Below, piece after piece: positions 40,673-44,223 of a stretch of 44,223 nt of DNA. Both the position numbers and the translations under genes were made by a program. Location: positions 1-44,223 of the forward strand of contig NZ_NHMK01000017.1 in NCBI RefSeq assembly GCF_002198095.1, given 5' to 3'. Position 1 is the stretch's first letter. The number at the start of each line of letters is the position of its first letter. The notes under the pieces are model-generated. The model worked only from the letters and a program-made list of their open reading frames with translations. It searched no databases and was not told the origin of the DNA. The DNA comes from Deinococcus indicus (GTDB lineage: Bacteria; Deinococcota; Deinococci; Deinococcales; Deinococcaceae).

Positions 40673-41251
40673 ATGACCACCGCCGGGGCGCTGCGCGAAC
40701 AGGTGTGGGACGACCTGCTGGCCCGCCGCGCCTGCGCGTACCCGCTGCCGCCGCACGGGCACTGCCCGAACTTCACGCACGCGAGGAAGGCGGCCGCGCA
40801 GCTTCTGGCGCACCCGGACGTGGCGGCGCTGCACACCCTGATCGTCGGGCCGGAACGGGCGCTGCTGCCCCTGCGACAGCAGGCGCTGAAGGCCGGAAAG
40901 ACGCTGTTCGTGCCGCACCAGAAGAAGGAAGGCTGGTACTGGCGCGTGACCGACCCGGCCGGCGCGAAACTCAGCGCCCTGAGCGCGCACGGCGAGGCGA
41001 CCCCCACCCCGGCGGGCGCGCAGGCCGCCGTGATCGCCTGCGTCGCCGCCGACCATCACGGCGCGCGGCTCGGGAAGGGCTTCGGGTGGGGTGCGCGCGG
41101 CCTGCACCTGGGTCTGCCCGAGTTCACGCTGGCGCACCCGCTGATGCTGCGGCCCACCCTCCCCTGCCCCGCCGACTCGCACGTCGCCCTGATCGGCACG
41201 CCCGACCGGGTCCTCACGCCCCGCCCGCCTGGCGGAACCGACGCCCCCTGA
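40673..41251 (+). CDS. 5-formyltetrahydrofolate cyclo-ligase-like protein
   Basis: A 192-residue protein. REQVWDDLLARRACAYPLPPHG at the start, VGPERALLPLRQQALKAGKTLFVP in the middle, and AADHHGARLGKGFGWGARG, which parallels the GxRLGxGxGYYDR loop, place it in the MTHFS/5-FCL fold. The tyrosines of the canonical loop are replaced (FGWGARG), so it may not be a true cyclo-ligase. The C-terminal domain resembles that of metazoan MTHFSD-like and bacterial relatives of unknown role. Cytoplasmic. Confidence 0.7.
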   Translation: MTTAGALREQVWDDLLARRACAYPLPPHGHCPNFTHARKAAAQLLAHPDVAALHTLIVGPERALLPLRQQALKAGKTLFVPHQKKEGWYWRVTDPAGAKLSALSAHGEATPTPAGAQAAVIACVAADHHGARLGKGFGWGARGLHLGLPEFTLAHPLMLRPTLPCPADSHVALIGTPDRVLTPRPPGGTDAP

Positions 41252-41257
41252 ACCGCG

Positions 41258-41263
41258 TACCAT
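41258..41263 (+). promoter_or_regulatory. Leaderless-type -10 box
   Basis: TACCAT ends 5 nt before the ATG at 41269. Confidence 0.4.
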
Positions 41264-41268
41264 GCGGC

Positions 41269-41832
41269 ATGAGCAAGAAGACCACCCCCACCTACGTGCC
41301 CGCCCTCGTCACGGTCGCCACGGTCGGCGTGGCCGCCGGGGCCGCCTACGTGGCCCGCACCCGCAAGAAAGAAGTCACGGAACTCGTCGTGAACCGCGTG
41401 CTGGAACGCCCCGCCGGACGCAGCAGCTACCGCGACCTCGGGCAGAGCCTCGAACGGGCCGGGACGCTCCTGACCGGCCGCGCCGCCCGCGCCGCCGACA
41501 CGCACGCCAACCGCGAGCTGCTCGCGCACATCATCGGCATCGAACGCTGGGGCCAGCAGCGCCTCAGTGCCGCCCTCGGCGCGGCCCCCGACCAGACCGA
41601 CACGTACCACCCCTACCGCCCCCCGCAGGACACCACCCTGAAAGACCTGCAGGCGCTGATCACCACCACCCGCGCCGCCACCGTCGACCTGACCCGCCGC
41701 CTGGGCCACACCCCCCCGGACGACACCCTGACCATCAACCACAACAGCCTCGGCCCCATGACCCCCAAGGCGTGGCTGCGCTACCTGACCCAGCACGCCG
41801 ACCTCGAAAGCCGCAAACTGCGCGGCGAGTAG
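41269..41832 (+). CDS. Membrane-anchored DinB-like protein
   Basis: A 187-residue protein. One hydrophobic helix (VPALVTVATVGVAAGAAYVA, residues 9-28) is followed by a soluble four-helix region. ELLAHIIGIERWGQQRLSAALG and LRYLTQHADLESRKLRGE supply histidines spaced as in DinB/YfiT-type metal-binding bundles. DinB-like families are expanded in Deinococcus. A role in thiol-dependent detoxification is possible; substrate unknown. The protein would be tethered to the inner membrane with the domain probably inside. Confidence 0.7.
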   Translation: MSKKTTPTYVPALVTVATVGVAAGAAYVARTRKKEVTELVVNRVLERPAGRSSYRDLGQSLERAGTLLTGRAARAADTHANRELLAHIIGIERWGQQRLSAALGAAPDQTDTYHPYRPPQDTTLKDLQALITTTRAATVDLTRRLGHTPPDDTLTINHNSLGPMTPKAWLRYLTQHADLESRKLRGE

Positions 41833-41954
41833 ACCGCCCGGCAGGCCAGGGCCGGTACAGGGCGCCGCCCGCCCATCCCCCCCACCGCACCCCCCACCCA
41901 CACCAGCGCCCTGCATTAAAACTGTAAGACCCGCCCTCCTACCCTGAGGACACC

Positions 41955-43031
41955 ATGAGTGTCCTGAACAGCGTACTGACCGCCATCGTCAAGGAAGGAG
42001 CCAGCGACATCCACCTGCGCACCGGCAGCGCCCCCGCCGGGCGCGTCAACGGCGTGATCAGACGCTACGGCGACACCCGCCTCGCCCCCGAACACGTCGA
42101 AGCCTTCACCCGCGAAATGATGAGCCCCGCCATGTGGGACGCCTTCACCGAGAAACGCGAAGCCGACTTCGCCTACGGCATCCCCAACCTCGCCCGCTTC
42201 CGCGTCAACGCCTACTACCAGCGCGGCACCATCGGCCTGATCATGCGCGTCATCGAAGACAAGGCCATCCCCACCTTCGCGCAACTCGGCCTGCCCATCG
42301 ACACCTTCGAAGCGCTCGCCCAGCACGAACGCGGCCTCGTCCTCGTCACCGGCCCCACCGGCAGCGGCAAGACCACCACCCTTGCCAGCCTCCTGAACCA
42401 CATCAACGCCACCCAACCCGTCAACATCGTCACCCTCGAAGACCCCATCGAAGTCCTGCACAAAGACCAGATGGCCATGATCAGCCAACGCGAACTCGGC
42501 ATGGACACCATGAGCTTCGCCAACGGCCTGCGCGCCAGCATGCGCCAGGACCCCGACGTCATCCTCATCGGCGAGATGCGCGACAAGGAAACCGTCGAAG
42601 CCGCCCTGAGCGCCGCCCAGACCGGCCACCTCGTCTTTTCCACCCTGCACACCCAGGACGCCGTCCGCACCGTCAACCGCATCATCGACTTCTTCGCCCC
42701 CCACGAACGCGACCAGATCCGCCAGGGCCTCTCGGAAAGCATCGTCGGCATCGTCAGCCAGCGCCTGCTCCCCAAAGCCACCGGCGGCCGCGTCCTCGGC
42801 CTCGAAATCCTGCTCGGCACCCCCACCGTCCGCGAATGCATCAAGGACCCCGAACGCACCGAAGAAATCAAACAGGCGCTCCTCGAAGGCGGCGCGCGCG
42901 GCATGCACACCTTCGACCAGCACCTCGCCAGCCTCGTCGCCAGCGGCCTCATGACCGAAGAAGACGCCATGGCCAGCGCCACCAGCCCCCACGAACTCAA
43001 GATCATGATGATGCGCGCCCAGTACGCCTGA
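41955..43031 (+). CDS. pilT: Type IV pilus retraction ATPase, PilT family
   Basis: A 358-residue hexameric secretion ATPase driving pilus retraction, needed for twitching and DNA uptake. SDIHLRTGSAP is the N-terminal PAS-like signature. The Walker A loop is G133-PTGSGKT140, the Asp box includes VTLEDPIEVLH, the Walker B includes DPDVILIGEMRDKETVEAAL, and the His box is TGHLVFSTLHTQDA. AAxTGHLVxxTLHT and the absence of the extended PilB N-terminus separate it from PilB. PilU, a paralogue, is the alternative. A TACCCT box and a GAGG both lie just upstream of the start. An intrinsic terminator follows. Confidence 0.93.
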   Translation: MSVLNSVLTAIVKEGASDIHLRTGSAPAGRVNGVIRRYGDTRLAPEHVEAFTREMMSPAMWDAFTEKREADFAYGIPNLARFRVNAYYQRGTIGLIMRVIEDKAIPTFAQLGLPIDTFEALAQHERGLVLVTGPTGSGKTTTLASLLNHINATQPVNIVTLEDPIEVLHKDQMAMISQRELGMDTMSFANGLRASMRQDPDVILIGEMRDKETVEAALSAAQTGHLVFSTLHTQDAVRTVNRIIDFFAPHERDQIRQGLSESIVGIVSQRLLPKATGGRVLGLEILLGTPTVRECIKDPERTEEIKQALLEGGARGMHTFDQHLASLVASGLMTEEDAMASATSPHELKIMMMRAQYA

Positions 43032-43066
43032 GCAGGGAAAAACCCCTCAGTCAGCTTCGCTGACAG

Positions 43067-43090
43067 CTCCCCTCAAGGGGAGCCTTTTTT
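43067..43090 (+). terminator. Intrinsic terminator of pilT, inside the left repeat arm
   Basis: CTCCCC-TCAA-GGGGAG forms a hairpin followed by CC and six T residues. It is part of the left 43-nt inverted repeat, whose T-run overlaps the stop codon of the convergent nuclease gene. Confidence 0.75.
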
Positions 43091-43439
43091 ATCGCTGGAG
43101 TGCCGATTCGATCAGGGCAGCCACGCCCGGCAGGTTCCGCATGGCCTCCGCGTTCTGCACGCGCAGCACACGAATCCCCGCCCCACCCAGCACCCGCGAG
43201 CGCTCGACATCGTACGCCTGGGCCTCCGGGCGGTCATGACTGCGGCCATCCACCTCCACGCACAACCGCGCGGACGGCGCGTAGAAATCCAGAATGAAGC
43301 CCAGCAACGGCACCTGCCGACGAAACCGCACAGGATGCGACCGCAGCAGATCGAACCACAATCGCCGCTCCGCAGGCGTCATGGCGCGCCTCAGCTCACG
43401 CGCACGGGGCACAAGTGTTCTGGTGTACGTGTCCCGCAT
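43089..43439 (-). CDS. DUF559 / Vsr-like PD-(D/E)xK endonuclease
   Basis: A 116-residue protein of the DUF559 family, related to very-short-patch repair endonucleases. RAMTPAERRLWFDLLR is the conserved N-terminal helix, FRRQVPLLGFILDFYAP contains D51, and LCVEVDGRSHD contains E62 and D64 of the PD-(D/E)xK core. VLRVQNAEAMRNLPGV is the typical end. No cytosine methyltransferase is nearby, so it is not a classical Vsr repair pair. The stop codon lies in the T-run of the left inverted repeat. Confidence 0.9.
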   Translation of the reverse strand: MRDTYTRTLVPRARELRRAMTPAERRLWFDLLRSHPVRFRRQVPLLGFILDFYAPSARLCVEVDGRSHDRPEAQAYDVERSRVLGGAGIRVLRVQNAEAMRNLPGVAALIESALQR

Positions 43440-43542
43440 GGCGCAAGGCTAACCCCTCCGCCCCCTCCGGGGGCACCTCCCCTCAAGGGGAGGCAGAAAG
43501 AAAAAGGCTCCCCTTAAGGGGAGCTGTCAGCGAAGCTGACTG

Positions 43543-43601
43543 ATACGGACTCCGATTAATTAGCCAACAGAGGCCACCAGTGAAAGAGCGTGTGACGAGT
43601 G
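43543..43601 (-). repeat. Relic right end of an IS630 element (59-bp tandem copy)
   Basis: Nearly identical to the next 59 bases, the true end of the IS630 element. It contains TACGGACTCCGATTAATTAG and encodes, on the minus strand, the same transposase C-terminus (TRHTLFHWWPLLAN). It probably marks an earlier insertion or a recombination product. Confidence 0.75.
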
Positions 43602-43614
43602 ATACGGACTCCGA

Positions 43615-44124
43615 TTAATTAGCCAATAAAGGCCACCAGTGGAAGAGCGTGTGCCGAGTGACCAGATCAGGTTGACCTTCCAACCAGACGCAGCGATCCG
43701 AGAGGGCTGCCTCCACCTCCTTGATGCTCTTGAACGCTCTATTCGCAATCGGCACATCCGTCAACTCCCAGAGCCGTTCCGCCGGCTGCAATTCCGGCGA
43801 GTACGGCGGCAATGTCACCGTCTGAATCCCCTCAGGATGCCCGACATCCGGTGGCACATGAAAACCAGCCCCATCCTGAACGACCAACACCCGATGGTCG
43901 GCGCCCGCGCCGACCTTCTGCGCAAACGCCGCCATGACGGCCGCATACGCCTGCTTGTTCACCACCGGGATCAACCAGAACAAGCTCTCGCCACTCTCCG
44001 GATTGACAAACGCGTACACATACAACCACTCGTATCCAGGCTCAACTGGGCAGGTCAACGGCTGCCCCGTCGGCGCCCACATGGAACGCCGGATCGGTTT
44101 GAGCCCGATTCGATGTTCGTCCAT
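43615..44124 (-). CDS. IS630 transposase, orfB (catalytic part)
   Basis: A 169-residue DDE transposase of the IS630/Tc1-mariner superfamily, inserting at TA. WCMDEHRIGL (just upstream of and including Met1) contains the first Asp, VVQDGAGFHVP the second, and YSPELQPAERLWE the Glu. In frame the coding sequence continues upstream of the ATG at 44124 to about 44190 (QAERLVPRVSLWC and before), so it is most likely made as a frameshift fusion with orfA rather than from this ATG. Confidence 0.85.
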   Translation of the reverse strand: MDEHRIGLKPIRRSMWAPTGQPLTCPVEPGYEWLYVYAFVNPESGESLFWLIPVVNKQAYAAVMAAFAQKVGAGADHRVLVVQDGAGFHVPPDVGHPEGIQTVTLPPYSPELQPAERLWELTDVPIANRAFKSIKEVEAALSDRCVWLEGQPDLVTRHTLFHWWPLLAN

Positions 44125-44177
44125 GCACCACAGCGAGACACGCGGTACGAGACGCTCCGCCTGGCGGAGCGTCTCGG

Positions 44178-44223
44178 TCAGGACTTTGTTTTGAACGCTT
44201 CCTGTGCGGCCTCATCGCCGCCA
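44178..44223 (-). CDS. IS630 transposase orfA, C-terminal end (partial)
   Basis: The last 14 codons of the upstream frame (GGDEAAQEAFKTKS) are visible before a TGA at 44178-44180. DExAQEAFK is the usual link of IS630 orfA into the catalytic domain. TTCAAAACAAAG at the junction is a plausible slippery site. Confidence 0.7.
   Translation of the reverse strand, partial: GGDEAAQEAFKTKS

Larger units (their letters stand above)
43047..43543. mobile_element. Candidate mobile element: DUF559 gene between 43-nt inverted repeats
   Basis: The left arm 43047-43089 and right arm 43501-43543 are inverted copies with one mismatch in 43. Each contains two hairpins: GTCAGC-TTC-GCTGAC and CTCCCCTTAAGGGGAG. 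The only gene inside is the DUF559 nuclease. A second copy of the CTCCCCTCAAGGGGAG hairpin lies at 43478-43493. The right arm is cut short at GACTGA by the IS630 fragment, while the left continues into CCCC. Mobility is inferred, not shown. Confidence 0.6.
43602..44223 (-). mobile_element. IS630-family insertion sequence, partial (continues past window)
   Basis: The end begins TACGGACTCCGATTAATTAG at about 43602, then the transposase stop. The IS is split into two frames: orfA ends at 44178 and orfB reads on from an overlapping frame. The other end lies beyond the window. Confidence 0.8.

Noticed and set aside
43089..43439. Classical Vsr mismatch endonuclease
   Set aside because: No Dcm-type methyltransferase nearby, and the sequence fits DUF559 better than Vsr.

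Overview
The window comes from a high-GC bacterium that is almost certainly a Deinococcus. The gene content fits that genus: papain-like secreted protease, DUF2270 and DUF3160 proteins, a MurE without the diaminopimelate signature, and many short palindromic repeats. So does the promoter architecture. More than a dozen genes have a TANNNT box ending only 5-10 nt before the start codon, the leaderless-mRNA pattern known from Deinococcus. The species cannot be named from sequence alone.

Layout. 1-0.7 kb: 3' part of an IS66-family transposase. 0.8-3.6 kb (minus): beta-lactamase-fold secreted protein, small membrane protein, SMP-30/gluconolactonase. 3.7-8 kb: sucA and sucB (E1 and E2 of 2-oxoglutarate dehydrogenase), each with its own leaderless-type promoter. 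8-10.4 kb: a protein made of perfect 22-residue repeats and a secreted papain-family protease. 10.4-12.6 kb (minus): glmS preceded by a recognisable glmS ribozyme. 12.8-15.6 kb: cysteine-less FmdB-like protein coupled to an HtrA protease, then an SPFH protein with an Arc-like repressor behind a perfect 16-bp palindrome. 16.5-24.5 kb: tandem deoxynucleoside kinases, murE, and a run of secreted proteins (DUF3160, CapA-like, two FG-GAP-like). 24.5-26.1 kb: RtcB RNA ligase. 26.1-26.6 kb: gene-free 0.5-kb element with 76-nt inverted arms. 26.6-31 kb: HAD phosphatase, DedA, MMPL transporter, HTH/ribbon-helix-helix regulator. 31-35.5 kb: APH(3')-like kinase, YqhA-like membrane protein, a three-gene operon ending in a CDP-alcohol phosphatidyltransferase with an apparent CTG start, DUF2270. 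35.5-40.6 kb (minus): MBL hydrolase, DNA polymerase III delta', phosphoesterase, S66 peptidase, acetyltransferase, nitrilase. 40.6-43 kb: folate cyclo-ligase-like protein, DinB-like protein, pilT. 43-44.2 kb: a DUF559 nuclease gene bracketed by 43-nt inverted repeats, then an IS630 element.

The most unusual content is in the repeats. (1) The DUF559 nuclease gene sits exactly between near-identical inverted repeats, each built of two hairpins, and looks like a nuclease-borne REP element. (2) A 110-160 bp non-coding repeat family occurs three times plus one fragment. Its ends (TACGGAxTCCG) match the end of the IS630 element in the same window, so it looks like an IS630-driven MITE. One copy fills an entire intergenic gap and supplies the Shine-Dalgarno and most of the start codon of the next gene. 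(3) The 0.5-kb nested inverted repeat after rtcB carries no gene. (4) The MMPL transporter carries an in-frame palindromic insertion.
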